64,000 nt of DNA, from assembly GCA_049334165.1 (NCBI GenBank), contig JBEGHD010000003.1, one strand, 5' to 3'. This document shows, piece after piece, positions 26,259 through 34,851 of the stretch. The DNA comes from JBEGHD01 sp049334165 (GTDB taxonomy: Bacteria; Bacteroidota; Bacteroidia; Flavobacteriales_D; Sanyastnellaceae). The translations under genes were made by a program, and so were the position numbers. Below the pieces are notes generated by a model. The model was not told the DNA's origin. It did no database searches and saw nothing but the letters and a program-made list of their open reading frames with translations. How positions within the stretch are numbered: the first letter of the stretch is position 1; every line of letters starts with the position of its first letter.

Positions 26259-28348
26259 AAAATTTCGACCAACGTGTGAGCAACGACCTTGAGTTTGACG
26301 TCATCCGTCTGATGCTGCACGACTTCTGCATTGGCGAAACTGCTCGCTTGCGAATGGTCGACCTCTCTCCAATCGATTCTTTCAGAGCACTCGATAAAGA
26401 ACTTCAGCGAAGCAAGGAGTTTCATCGAATCCGCATCGAGGGGGAAACTTTTCCAGCTCTCGATTTCGAAGAATTGAAAGACGAAATCAGGCTTTTGGAA
26501 GTGCGCGACTCAGCACTTTCAGAAGAGTCTTTTCTAAACATTTTGCGCGCGTCCCTACTCGGAAATGACATTGTGCAGTTTTTCAAGGGTCGGCAGGAAG
26601 ATTTTCCGCTCCTCTGTGAGCTTGCTGGACGCATCCGCTACACCAAAGATCTGACTGTGCCGATTGAGAAAGTCTTTGACAAAAGAGGCAAAATCAAAGA
26701 CACTGCCTCGCCTAAACTCAATGAAATCAGAAAGGATATTGGGAATGTCAAAAGGCAGATCAATCAGAATTTCGACAAGGAAGTCAAAAAGCTCCAGCGA
26801 CAGGGATTTCTTTCGGATATGAAAGAAGCCTACCTCAGCAACAGAAGAGTGCTTTCAGTGGAGTCTTCTCACAAGAGGAAAATCAGCGGAAACGTACTCG
26901 GCTCTTCGAAAACTGGGTCGCTCACTTACATTGAGCCACAGTCGAACATCGGCCCCAACAACGAGCTCGAAATGCTCTACGATGATGAGCGCAAAGAAAT
27001 TTTCAGAATTCTCAAGGAGCTGACAGCCGAGATGAGCCAGCACCTCGATCTGATCATTGGCTATCAGGAAGTGCTCACAGAGCTGGATTTTACGAACGCA
27101 AAAATAAAACTTGCACTAGAGCTGGATGCCGACCTACCTGCCATTGGCGACCAGCCGCACATTGAGCTGATCGATGCTTTTCACCCTGTGCTGCTTTTGA
27201 ACAACAGGAAGTCGGGCCTTAAAACCGAACCTCAGTCACTCAAAATGGACAAGTTCAGCAGAATGCTCGTCATCTCGGGGCCCAATGCCGGGGGAAAGTC
27301 GATCACTCTGAAAACAGTAGGCTTGCTACAGGTGATGCTGCAAAGCGGATTGCTGGTTCCAGTAAACTCCAACAGCAAGATGAGCTTCTTTCAGCAAGTG
27401 CTCACAGATATTGGTGACAATCAGTCGATAGAAAACCAGCTCAGCACTTACTCCTATCGCCTAAAGCGGATGAAGCACTTTTTGGAAGTTTCCAACAGAC
27501 GGACACTCTTGCTTCTGGATGAATTTGGAACCGGATCCGATCCTGAACTTGGAGGTGCACTGGCGGAGGTATTCTTCGAAGCGCTTTACAACAAAAAGAG
27601 CTTTGGTGTGATCACCACCCACTACTCCAACATCAAGCTGAAAGCGGCCAACCTCAAAAATGCGATGAACGGCTGCATGCTTTTCGACCGAGAATCGCTA
27701 GAGCCCACCTACAAACTCTCAGTGGGCCAGCCCGGAAGTTCTTTCACTTTTGAAGTTGCTCAAATCAACGGCATCCCGATGGAACTCATCGAGAAGGCAA
27801 AAGAAAACCTCAAAGACAGCACGGTGCTGATGGACAAGCTGCTTAGTGATTTGCAAAAAGACAAATCGCGGATGCAAAGCCTCAAAACAGAACTGGAAGA
27901 GGCGAAAGCAGCTGCTCGAGAAGCAAAGTCGAGTTTCGAAAAGCGAAAAAAACGACTCGATGAAAAGCACGAGGTGCAGCAGAAAATGATTGAGCGCAAC
28001 AACAAGTATCTGCACAAAGGCAAAAAGATGGATCAGTTCATTCAGGAGTACACAAAGCCAGGAAACACAAAGCAGACGCTCACTGAAGTGAAAAAATTTC
28101 TGGCTATGGAAAAGGCAAAGATTGAGGAAGAGAAGAAAAAGGCCAGACTGAAAAAGCAAACTACGAAGCCCAAAAAGGCAAAGAAACGCGAAAAGAATAT
28201 CGCCAAAATTGTAGTCGGTTCACTCGTTAAGCTTCGCGACAGCAAGCAAACTGGCGAAGTCATTCAGTTAGATGGGAAATCGGCAACGGTGGCCTTTGGA
28301 AACTTCAAAACAAAAGTAGAAACCCAAAAACTGATTTTCGTGAAATGA
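26255..28348 (+). CDS. mutS2: MutS2-like ATPase lacking the Smr nuclease domain
   Basis: A 697-residue MutS-family ATPase. The core holds Walker A G342-P-N-A-G-G-K-S349 and, after it, DIGDNQSIENQLSTYSYRL and LLLDEFGTGSDPELGGALAE (Walker B and signature), then THYSNIKLKAAN. A long coiled coil rich in K and E (about 520-640) follows, and a KOW/SH3-like piece at the end (VGSLVKLRDSKQTGEVIQLDG). Full MutS2 proteins run to about 780 residues with a C-terminal Smr endonuclease; here the gene stops before it, as in other Bacteroidota. In other bacteria MutS2 limits recombination or rescues collided ribosomes; without Smr the activity here is uncertain. Confidence 0.92.
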   Translation: MKNFDQRVSNDLEFDVIRLMLHDFCIGETARLRMVDLSPIDSFRALDKELQRSKEFHRIRIEGETFPALDFEELKDEIRLLEVRDSALSEESFLNILRASLLGNDIVQFFKGRQEDFPLLCELAGRIRYTKDLTVPIEKVFDKRGKIKDTASPKLNEIRKDIGNVKRQINQNFDKEVKKLQRQGFLSDMKEAYLSNRRVLSVESSHKRKISGNVLGSSKTGSLTYIEPQSNIGPNNELEMLYDDERKEIFRILKELTAEMSQHLDLIIGYQEVLTELDFTNAKIKLALELDADLPAIGDQPHIELIDAFHPVLLLNNRKSGLKTEPQSLKMDKFSRMLVISGPNAGGKSITLKTVGLLQVMLQSGLLVPVNSNSKMSFFQQVLTDIGDNQSIENQLSTYSYRLKRMKHFLEVSNRRTLLLLDEFGTGSDPELGGALAEVFFEALYNKKSFGVITTHYSNIKLKAANLKNAMNGCMLFDRESLEPTYKLSVGQPGSSFTFEVAQINGIPMELIEKAKENLKDSTVLMDKLLSDLQKDKSRMQSLKTELEEAKAAAREAKSSFEKRKKRLDEKHEVQQKMIERNNKYLHKGKKMDQFIQEYTKPGNTKQTLTEVKKFLAMEKAKIEEEKKKARLKKQTTKPKKAKKREKNIAKIVVGSLVKLRDSKQTGEVIQLDGKSATVAFGNFKTKVETQKLIFVK

Positions 28349-28669
28349 TCGAGAGCGACATTTTTAAAGAAATATCAGACCATTCAAAATATTCTATTTG
28401 GCCCGAGGTGCCTTATTTGCAGGAAACCCGACTATCTGTCGGGAATGTGGGGCGTTTTTTCTACAACCTGTCAGTTGGTAGCAAGCGGGCCAATTTTAGC
28501 AATTGTCAGGAAAACGTTGCGAACCGTACAAATCACGGGGATTTGAGCCCGAACAACTACACTTCCACCCTTCCTTCTGCACAAAGATTGCACTTCAGGA
28601 AATCGAAATTAACTAGTAATCAACCGCGACTTTGCGGAAATTTAATTTTCATAAAAACCAACAAACGTA
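28349..28669. other. Intergenic gap between mutS2 and proC
   Basis: About 320 bases without a convincing gene. A reading frame beginning at the mutS2 stop crosses it, but its composition is unlike a protein and it runs into proC. A small hairpin CCCGAC/GTCGGG lies at about 28428-28444, followed after 12 bases by TTTTTT; it might serve as a weak mutS2 terminator. No tRNA was found. Confidence 0.4.
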
Positions 28670-29479
28670 ATGAGAGTACTTGTCATTGGAGCAGGTAATA
28701 TGGGTCTTGCCTATGCGCAGGCCATTTCAAAATCGGAATACTTGAGGAAAGACGACCTCATGATTCTGGACAAATCAGCCGACAAAACAACAGAGCTGAA
28801 AAAAGTTAGCAACTTCGATGTTTACGAAGATGTGAAAGACTGTGTTCCTCAAGCGGACATAATCTTTGTAGCAGTGAAACCTTATCACTGCGATGATCTC
28901 TTTGAAGAGATGAAACCATACACAGGTAAAGAACAAATCATTGTTTCTATCATGGCAGGTGTTACGATTGCTCACGTGAAAGAAGGCCTGGGCGTTACCA
29001 AGGTGGTTCGAGCAATGCCTAATTTGCCAGCACAAATCGGAAAAGGTTTGACATCATTCACAGCCTCAGATGAAGTAACTCGTCTGGAGCTTTTGACTGT
29101 TGAAAATCTCATCGATACAACCGGACGATCAGTAAAACTCGACAGTGAAAATGACGTGGATGCTTCAACTGGAATTTCGGGTAGTGGTCCGGCTTATATT
29201 TTCTACTTTATGCACTCAATGCTCGAAGCAGCCTTGAAAATGGGCTTCACTGAGCACGACTCAAAAGTATTGGTAGGACAGACTTTTGCCGGTGCAGTTG
29301 AACTCTTCAACAACTCTGACCTCAGTCCCGAAAAATGGATGGATCGAGTAGCATCAAAAGGTGGTACTACCCGTGCTGCGTTAGATTCTATGGAAGATAA
29401 TAATGTGAAAGATCTTATTGAGGAAGCCGCTTATGCTGCATTCAACAGAGCGGTAGAACTCGGTAAAGAAAACGCCTAA
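28670..29479 (+). CDS. proC: Pyrroline-5-carboxylate reductase
   Basis: Last step of proline synthesis: reduces pyrroline-5-carboxylate with NAD(P)H. The 269 residues begin with the Rossmann motif VLVIGAGNMGLAYAQAI and contain IFVAVKPY, VRAMPNLPAQIGKGLT and the P5C-reductase signature around TGISGSGPAYIFYFMHSM and SKGGTTRAALDSM. The length is standard. It opens a three-gene proline operon; its stop overlaps the proposed proB start (TAATG). Confidence 0.97.
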   Translation: MRVLVIGAGNMGLAYAQAISKSEYLRKDDLMILDKSADKTTELKKVSNFDVYEDVKDCVPQADIIFVAVKPYHCDDLFEEMKPYTGKEQIIVSIMAGVTIAHVKEGLGVTKVVRAMPNLPAQIGKGLTSFTASDEVTRLELLTVENLIDTTGRSVKLDSENDVDASTGISGSGPAYIFYFMHSMLEAALKMGFTEHDSKVLVGQTFAGAVELFNNSDLSPEKWMDRVASKGGTTRAALDSMEDNNVKDLIEEAAYAAFNRAVELGKENA

Positions 29480-30297
29480 TGACCATGAATTCTGAACAAC
29501 ATACAAGACCAAAACGAATTGTCGTAAAAGTCGGCACTAATGTGATGACCAATCGAGACAATCGAATTTTAGGACCAGTACTTCGAAATCTTGCTGCGCA
29601 AATTGCAGAGCTCTACGAAGAGGACGTGATGACCATTCTCGTTTCTTCGGGTTCAGTAATTGCCGGGAAAGAGGTTCTCGATGAAAACACAATCGAGGAC
29701 ATTGAAGACCCGACAGTGCGCAGACAGGTTTATTCGGCTGTTGGCCAACCGCGCATGATGCGCCACTACTACAGCATCTTCCACGATTTTGGAATGCGAT
29801 GCGGACAGGTGTTGGCCACCAAACGGGACTTCGCTCCTGGCAAGCACAGAGAAAACCTGGTGAACTGTTTCGAAGGACTGCTGTCTAAAGGGATTGTTCC
29901 TATCGCCAACGAGGATGATGCAGTTTCGCTGAGCATGTCAATGTTTACGGACAATGACGAATTGGCAAGTCTGGTAGCTGAGCTGCTGAGTGCAGATATG
30001 CTCATTTTGCTCACCGACATAGATGGACTATACACCGGGCATCCTGATGATGCCGGATCTAGACTTTTGAACCATGTGACACCTGACCAACCTGTTGAAA
30101 AGTATATTCAGGAAAATGAAAAGGCAGATGGTGAAGGTCGCGGTGGAATGGAATCGAAGCTCGGAGTGGCCAAAAGCACAGCTGCCAAGAACATTCCGAC
30201 CTTTATTGCTAACGGCAAGCAAGACCGTGTGATTCTGGATATTGTCGATGGCAAAGAAGTGGGCACGAAGTTCACTGATGACAGTGATATGGAATAA
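29479..30297 (+). CDS. proB: Glutamate 5-kinase (short form without PUA domain)
   Basis: First step of proline synthesis: phosphorylates the gamma-carboxylate of glutamate. The 272 residues form one amino-acid-kinase domain: VVKVGTNVMTN binds ATP phosphates, ILVSSGSVIAG follows, then IANEDDAVSLS, FTDNDELASLVAELL and LLTDIDGLYTGHPDD, with GRGGMESKLGVAK for nucleotide binding. E. coli ProB has an extra C-terminal PUA domain of about 100 residues that is absent here; kinase-only forms are known and in the family retain feedback inhibition to varying degree. An alternative ATG lies two codons downstream at 29485. Confidence 0.95.
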   Translation: MTMNSEQHTRPKRIVVKVGTNVMTNRDNRILGPVLRNLAAQIAELYEEDVMTILVSSGSVIAGKEVLDENTIEDIEDPTVRRQVYSAVGQPRMMRHYYSIFHDFGMRCGQVLATKRDFAPGKHRENLVNCFEGLLSKGIVPIANEDDAVSLSMSMFTDNDELASLVAELLSADMLILLTDIDGLYTGHPDDAGSRLLNHVTPDQPVEKYIQENEKADGEGRGGMESKLGVAKSTAAKNIPTFIANGKQDRVILDIVDGKEVGTKFTDDSDME

Positions 30298-30366
30298 TTA
30301 AATGGAAGTGATGTCCGCAAGTCGGGCAAACAAATATTGTAGAATTAAAAAAACAGATAAATAGAT

Positions 30367-31566
30367 ATGGAGCTTTTAAGCACCGAAAAGAAAAATAGCG
30401 TTTTGAAATCCATGATGAATATTCTGGATAAAAAGCGCCACGAAATTATTAAAGCCAATAAGCAAGACTTGGATGAGTTCGACAGGGACGACCAGGCGAT
30501 GTACGATCGACTCATTGTTGACGAGAAAAAAGTTGACGGAATGATCCAGGCCGTAAAAGAGGTGATGGATCAGGAAGACCCTGTGGGCAAAGTGATCAGC
30601 GACAGAACGTTGGACAACGGCTTGAAGATCACCAATAAAACTGCCCCTTTCGGAACGATCATGATCATTTATGAGTCTCGTCCGGATGTTACTATCGAGG
30701 CAGCTGTTTTGGCATTTAAAGCCAACAGTAAGATCTTCCTGAAAGGTGGTAAAGAAGCCAAGCACAGCAATAAAAAATTGGTAGAATGCTGGCACGAAGC
30801 ACTTGAAGAAAACGGTCTTGGTAAGCACTGGATCGAAATGCTTCAAATGAACCGCACCGAAACCCAGGAGTTCCTCAAGAACCCATCAGAGCACATCGAC
30901 CTGATTGTGCCAAGAGGAGGAGAAAAACTTATTGCTTTTGTGAAAGAGCATGCCACGGGAGCTGTATTGGTAAGCGGTCGCGGAAACAACTTCGCTTTTG
31001 TCGAGAAGGATGCCGACTGGGAAAAGGCAAAAAAAGTGATGATCAACGCCAAGACCGACAAGATCTCTGGATGCAACGCCCTCGATAAAATTTTGATTGA
31101 TAAAAACATCGAAGATTTTGAAGGAAAGGTGAAAGATCTTCGCGACACACTGAAAAACCTCGATGTGGAAATCCTGGCGAGCTCAGATGTGAAAGGAATT
31201 ATTTCTGAAGAAGAAGAAGTGCCTGCAGAGGATACCTGGTACGAAGAGTTTTTGGCGATGAAAGCTGTAATTGGAGCTGCTGACAGCCTCGAAGACGCCA
31301 TCCAGAAAATCAACAAGTACTCTGGAGGTCACTCATCGATTATCCTTACAGAGGACACTGACAAAGCAGTGAAATTTATGGAGCAAATTGACAGTGCTGC
31401 TGTTTATCAAAATGCTTCAAGTAGATTTACAGACGGTGGTCAAATGGGCGTTGGAGCCGAGCTGGCCATCAGTACCGACAAGCTTCACCACCGCGGTCCG
31501 CTCGGACTTGAGCAGTTGGTGACCAACAAATATTACGTGCTCGGTACAGGACAAGTAAGAGGATAA
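30367..31566 (+). CDS. proA: Gamma-glutamyl phosphate reductase
   Basis: Second step of proline synthesis: reduces gamma-glutamyl phosphate to glutamate semialdehyde with NADPH. The 399-residue protein has an aldehyde-dehydrogenase fold: PFGTIMIIYESRPDVTIEAA is the family signature, IFLKGGKEAKHSN follows, and the catalytic cysteine is C236 in KISGCNALDKIL. C-terminal GVGAELAISTDKLHHRGPLGL is also typical. It sits 69 bases after proB, completing proC-proB-proA, and is followed by a strong terminator. Confidence 0.96.
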   Translation: MELLSTEKKNSVLKSMMNILDKKRHEIIKANKQDLDEFDRDDQAMYDRLIVDEKKVDGMIQAVKEVMDQEDPVGKVISDRTLDNGLKITNKTAPFGTIMIIYESRPDVTIEAAVLAFKANSKIFLKGGKEAKHSNKKLVECWHEALEENGLGKHWIEMLQMNRTETQEFLKNPSEHIDLIVPRGGEKLIAFVKEHATGAVLVSGRGNNFAFVEKDADWEKAKKVMINAKTDKISGCNALDKILIDKNIEDFEGKVKDLRDTLKNLDVEILASSDVKGIISEEEEVPAEDTWYEEFLAMKAVIGAADSLEDAIQKINKYSGGHSSIILTEDTDKAVKFMEQIDSAAVYQNASSRFTDGGQMGVGAELAISTDKLHHRGPLGLEQLVTNKYYVLGTGQVRG

Positions 31567-31590
31567 TCTCTAATAAATAGATCAAACAAA

Positions 31591-31625
31591 AAAGCCTTCA
31601 ACTTTATCGGTTGAAGGCTTTTTTT
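31591..31625 (+). terminator. Rho-independent terminator of the proline operon
   Basis: AAGCCTTCAA and TTGAAGGCTT form a 10-bp stem around a nine-base loop, followed by a run of T's; it lies 25 bases after the proA stop. Confidence 0.92.
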
Positions 31626-31648
31626 ATGTTTTTGATACTCGCTTAAAT

Positions 31649-32356
31649 TCAATCTCTTCTAAAATCCGGATTGTAAACCAGTGTGAATTGGAGATACCGT
31701 TTTCCGAAGTTTGATTGTTGTTGATGCAGCAAGCCGGCCTGCACCTGAGTAGCCGCATTTATCTGGTACCCCAGAGCTGCATAGGCTCTGTTTCGGTCGA
31801 AGAACACCTGTTCCCCATTCACAAATATTTCATCGTAAAGCCCAATGAAAATCGCCTTAGGTCCCATCTGCTTTTTGTTGAGTGGGATAAAAGCCATGAG
31901 CCTGTAGCGAAACCTGTTGCGGTAGTCGTCATCTACCCAGCGCTGTTCTACCCGGTAGCGGTGTTCAAATTTCACTCTACCGAGATAGTTGTTCATGATC
32001 AACTGCTGCCAGATTCTGTGCTCTTCCTGCTCCGGAGCAGACTGCTCAGAATCGTAAACGTATGACGGAATGTAGGCGTAGCCTGCAGTTACAAAAGCAT
32101 TTTCATTCAGGTGATAATTCAATCCGGTTCGAATCATGAGTTGCTCGACATTCACCGGCAGTGCCGTGTGATTTCGGTATTGAAATTCGGTATGAACACT
32201 GAGCTTTTCAGAGATTCGATTTTGACCAAAATACATCAGCCAGTTGCCGATTTCTGACGGTGGTTGCTGGGCAAGTGACGACAGGCTACAAACTGCAAAA
32301 ATCAGCAGCATGAAAAGTCCTCGCCTTCTTTTGGAAAGTAATATTCTTTGTTTCAT
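31649..32356 (-). CDS. DUF2490 outer-membrane beta-barrel protein
   Basis: A 235-residue protein with a signal peptide (LFMLLIFAVCSLSSLAQ) followed by GNWLMYFGQNRISEKLSVHTEFQYR, the standard DUF2490 opening, and alternating amphipathic strands ending RYLQFTLVYNPDFRRD, with a terminal pattern like that of outer-membrane barrels. Function in the family is unknown. I chose ATG 32356 (MKQRILLSKRRRG) since it places the signal peptide normally; ATG 32368 and TTG 32377 are alternatives. It lies downstream of the sulP terminator on the same strand, so it probably has its own promoter. Confidence 0.85.
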   Translation of the reverse strand: MKQRILLSKRRRGLFMLLIFAVCSLSSLAQQPPSEIGNWLMYFGQNRISEKLSVHTEFQYRNHTALPVNVEQLMIRTGLNYHLNENAFVTAGYAYIPSYVYDSEQSAPEQEEHRIWQQLIMNNYLGRVKFEHRYRVEQRWVDDDYRNRFRYRLMAFIPLNKKQMGPKAIFIGLYDEIFVNGEQVFFDRNRAYAALGYQINAATQVQAGLLHQQQSNFGKRYLQFTLVYNPDFRRD

Positions 32357-32374
32357 TAAAATGGGCATTTGAGA

Positions 32375-32412
32375 CAAAAAGAAGCCGGGAGAAATGATTT
32401 CAAATCTCCCGG
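32375..32412 (-). terminator. Rho-independent terminator of the SulP gene
   Basis: On the minus strand CCGGGAGA and TCTCCCGG form an eight-base stem, followed by CTTC and TTTTT. It begins 31 bases after the stop of the SulP gene. The loop is 12 bases. Confidence 0.65.
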
Positions 32413-32442
32413 TTCACTTTGTAACACACAGTGGACAAAAAG

Positions 32443-34068
32443 CTAGTTGTCCCCCGGTTCGATTACTTCTTTTTGAATTTTTTGATTCTGGTCGTTGACC
32501 GTAACTGTGATGTGATCAGGAGCCTGCTTCTCTCTTTCTTTGTAGAGATCAACAAGAGTAAGAGTGATATTCCTATTAGTAGCACTTTTCTTAAAGTTCT
32601 CAATCACCTCGAGCACATCCTGATCGATGTACTGTGTTTCTGACATGTCTAGCTCCACTTTGCTGTCGTTTGGAATTTCATCGAGAGTCTTCAGAATTGT
32701 TGCTTTATTGAGGAAAGTCACCTCCTGAGCGAGTTTAATTTTAAACTCTTTTCCACTTCCATTATCTTGTTTGTTGAGCGCATACGCCACTCGATAATTG
32801 TTGTAAAGCAAGAAAATCACAGCGACCACCAAACCTATTGCAAGACCAGTGAGTAGGTCAGTAAATACAATTCCAAGAACAGTTACAACAAACGGTACAA
32901 ATGCGCGCATACCGTTGGCAAACTGCTTCTTCCAAACTGACGGGCGAGCAAGCTTAAATCCGACTACCATCAGGATAGCAGCGAGAGTGGCCAATGGAAT
33001 CATGTTTAGTAAGTGCGGAATGGCAATGATACTTCCCAGGATAAGGAAACCGTGAATCACTGCCGCAGCTTTTGTTTTACCACCCGTTTGAATGTTGGCC
33101 GAGCTACGAACAATCACCTGAGTAATCGGCAGTCCACCGATCAAACCGGAAACAACATTACCAATTCCCTGAGCTCTCAGCTCTCTGTTGGTCGGTGTCA
33201 CACGATTGTGTGGATCAATTTTGTCGGTAGCTTCCACGCAAAGTAGCGTTTCGAGACTTGCCACTACAGCAATGATTACTGCAGTCACGTAGATTTCGGT
33301 GTTTGCCAGTGCGCTCCAATCAGGAAAAGTAAAGTTATTGAAGAACCCATCAATACTTTCAGATTCAGGGATCTGAACCATGAGTTCATTCGGCAATTTA
33401 AGACCACCTTTCATCCCAAAGTAGTAAGCCAACAAAGAACCCACAATCACAGCTACCAGCGGCCCAGGGACAATTTTCATCCCTTTTATGTTTTTGATGA
33501 ATTTCGTTTCCCACAAGAGGAGAATTCCAAGTGAAACTGCGGTGATGATTAACCCTGCAGGGCGAATGAGCTCCGCCAGATAAGGTATTCCTCCGATTAT
33601 ACCGTGTTCATCGAAAACAGCTCCGGATTCAGCATCTGCGATTCCGAAGGCCAGAGTGATTTGCTTCAAAAAGATGATGGCTCCAATACCGGCCAACATC
33701 CCAACGATGACAGATGATGGAAAATAGTAGGCAATAATTCCACCTCGAACCAGGCCGAGAATGAATTGAATGATTCCGGCAAGAACCACCGCTACAAGAA
33801 AAATCTCGAATGCTCCAAGATCCTGGATGGCGTTGAGTACGATTACTGCCAGTCCGGCAGCAGGTCCGCTCACACCGAGCGAAGAACCACTTAAAGCTCC
33901 GACTACAATTCCACCGATCATCCCGGCAATCAAGCCCGAGAAGAGAGGCGCTCCCGATGCGAGAGCAATTCCTAAACAAAGTGGTACGGCCACCAGAAAG
34001 ACCACAATACTCGCAGGTATGTCGTCTTTAAAATTCTTAAATGGACTGAATTTATTATCTGAACTCAT
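32443..34068 (-). CDS. SulP-family (SLC26) anion transporter with C-terminal STAS domain
   Basis: A 541-residue inner-membrane protein with about 12-14 hydrophobic segments. The N-terminus FKDDIPASIVVFLVAVPLCLGIALASGAP and GALSGSSLGVSGPAAGLAVIV form the conserved SulP entry and the anion-binding half helices. Residues about 430-520 are a STAS regulatory domain (KVELDMSETQYIDQDVLEVIENF). SulP members carry sulfate, bicarbonate or other anions. Proteins of this exact start are often annotated as bicarbonate or sulfate carriers in marine bacteria, but specificity cannot be read from sequence. Monocistronic. Confidence 0.93.
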   Translation of the reverse strand: MSSDNKFSPFKNFKDDIPASIVVFLVAVPLCLGIALASGAPLFSGLIAGMIGGIVVGALSGSSLGVSGPAAGLAVIVLNAIQDLGAFEIFLVAVVLAGIIQFILGLVRGGIIAYYFPSSVIVGMLAGIGAIIFLKQITLAFGIADAESGAVFDEHGIIGGIPYLAELIRPAGLIITAVSLGILLLWETKFIKNIKGMKIVPGPLVAVIVGSLLAYYFGMKGGLKLPNELMVQIPESESIDGFFNNFTFPDWSALANTEIYVTAVIIAVVASLETLLCVEATDKIDPHNRVTPTNRELRAQGIGNVVSGLIGGLPITQVIVRSSANIQTGGKTKAAAVIHGFLILGSIIAIPHLLNMIPLATLAAILMVVGFKLARPSVWKKQFANGMRAFVPFVVTVLGIVFTDLLTGLAIGLVVAVIFLLYNNYRVAYALNKQDNGSGKEFKIKLAQEVTFLNKATILKTLDEIPNDSKVELDMSETQYIDQDVLEVIENFKKSATNRNITLTLVDLYKEREKQAPDHITVTVNDQNQKIQKEVIEPGDN

Positions 34069-34221
34069 ATTATTCTTATTGAAGTTACAAAGTGAAGCAC
34101 CTGTGAAACAGGCTTGTAAACTGATTATTTGATTTAAAAACTAGATAAAGTGAAAGACATCGCTTCAAGAAAAGCGATGAAAGAAAAAAGGCACTCGGCC
34201 ATCTGCTCTATTCAGAGCTAT

Positions 34222-34572
34222 TTAAAGCCGTTCGGGAGGGGAATAGGGAATTTCGTAAAACCCATTTTCTAGATTAGTAGAAATCTGATCCAGAGATGTC
34301 TCTTCTGAAAAATAAAAGAAAGAAAGCTCGAGCAGCTCTTCCGGCACCTGATGTACCTGAAACTCGCCATCACTCGAAGAAGAACCGGACTCCTCCTGAC
34401 ATTCTTCAGGAAGTATGGTCATATTTTCAACCTCACAGCCAGCATTGATAAACTTGAGATACAGCGAGAAGTCGACCGCGATTCCGGCCATAAACCCTGT
34501 AAAAACAAGCAACATCATATATGCGTAGATCTTCTTCAAGTCTGCAAAATTAAATTTCTCAGTCAAGACCAC
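34222..34572 (-). CDS. Hypothetical protein with one N-terminal membrane helix
   Basis: A 116-residue protein, not recognised. One hydrophobic helix (IYAYMMLLVFTGFMAGIAV, about 15-33) is followed by an acidic, probably periplasmic part containing two cysteines (INAGCEVENMTILPEECQEE) and a serine-rich linker. The start is GTG 34572; ATG 34518 would remove the first 18 residues. Support is only the open frame, its coding-like composition and a plausible membrane topology. Confidence 0.5.
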   Translation of the reverse strand: MVLTEKFNFADLKKIYAYMMLLVFTGFMAGIAVDFSLYLKFINAGCEVENMTILPEECQEESGSSSSDGEFQVHQVPEELLELSFFYFSEETSLDQISTNLENGFYEIPYSPPERL

Positions 34573-34851
34573 CTAAACGTACTAAGTTAAAAAAACTAAG
34601 TCAACCAGATAACTTACTGATCAACAATACTTCACACCCACGACTAATCTTTGCCAAATTCTTCATGATGAAAATTCCAAAGCATGCACTACTCTGGAAA
34701 AGCTTGCACGATAGTACCGCCATGATTACTTTTCTGTATTTAATCCGCAGAATATATAACTGAAACGATCAAAAATGTTACTTTGAAATTTACCGCATTA
34801 GTCCTTATGGACCAGTCTAACTAAGCTGTTGATTTTAGATCTTGATATTAT

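Noticed and set aside
28490..28580. A tRNA-like stretch (GGGGATTTGAGCCCG) in the mutS2-proC gap
   Set aside because: No acceptor stem, D-arm or anticodon arm could be drawn around it on either strand.
28345..28698. A 117-codon frame starting at the mutS2 stop
   Set aside because: Composition is not protein-like, it has no recognisable domain, and it runs into the proC start in another frame.
34149..34190. Hairpin CATCGCTT/AAGCGATG as a terminator
   Set aside because: No T-run follows on either strand in a position that would serve the neighbouring minus-strand gene.
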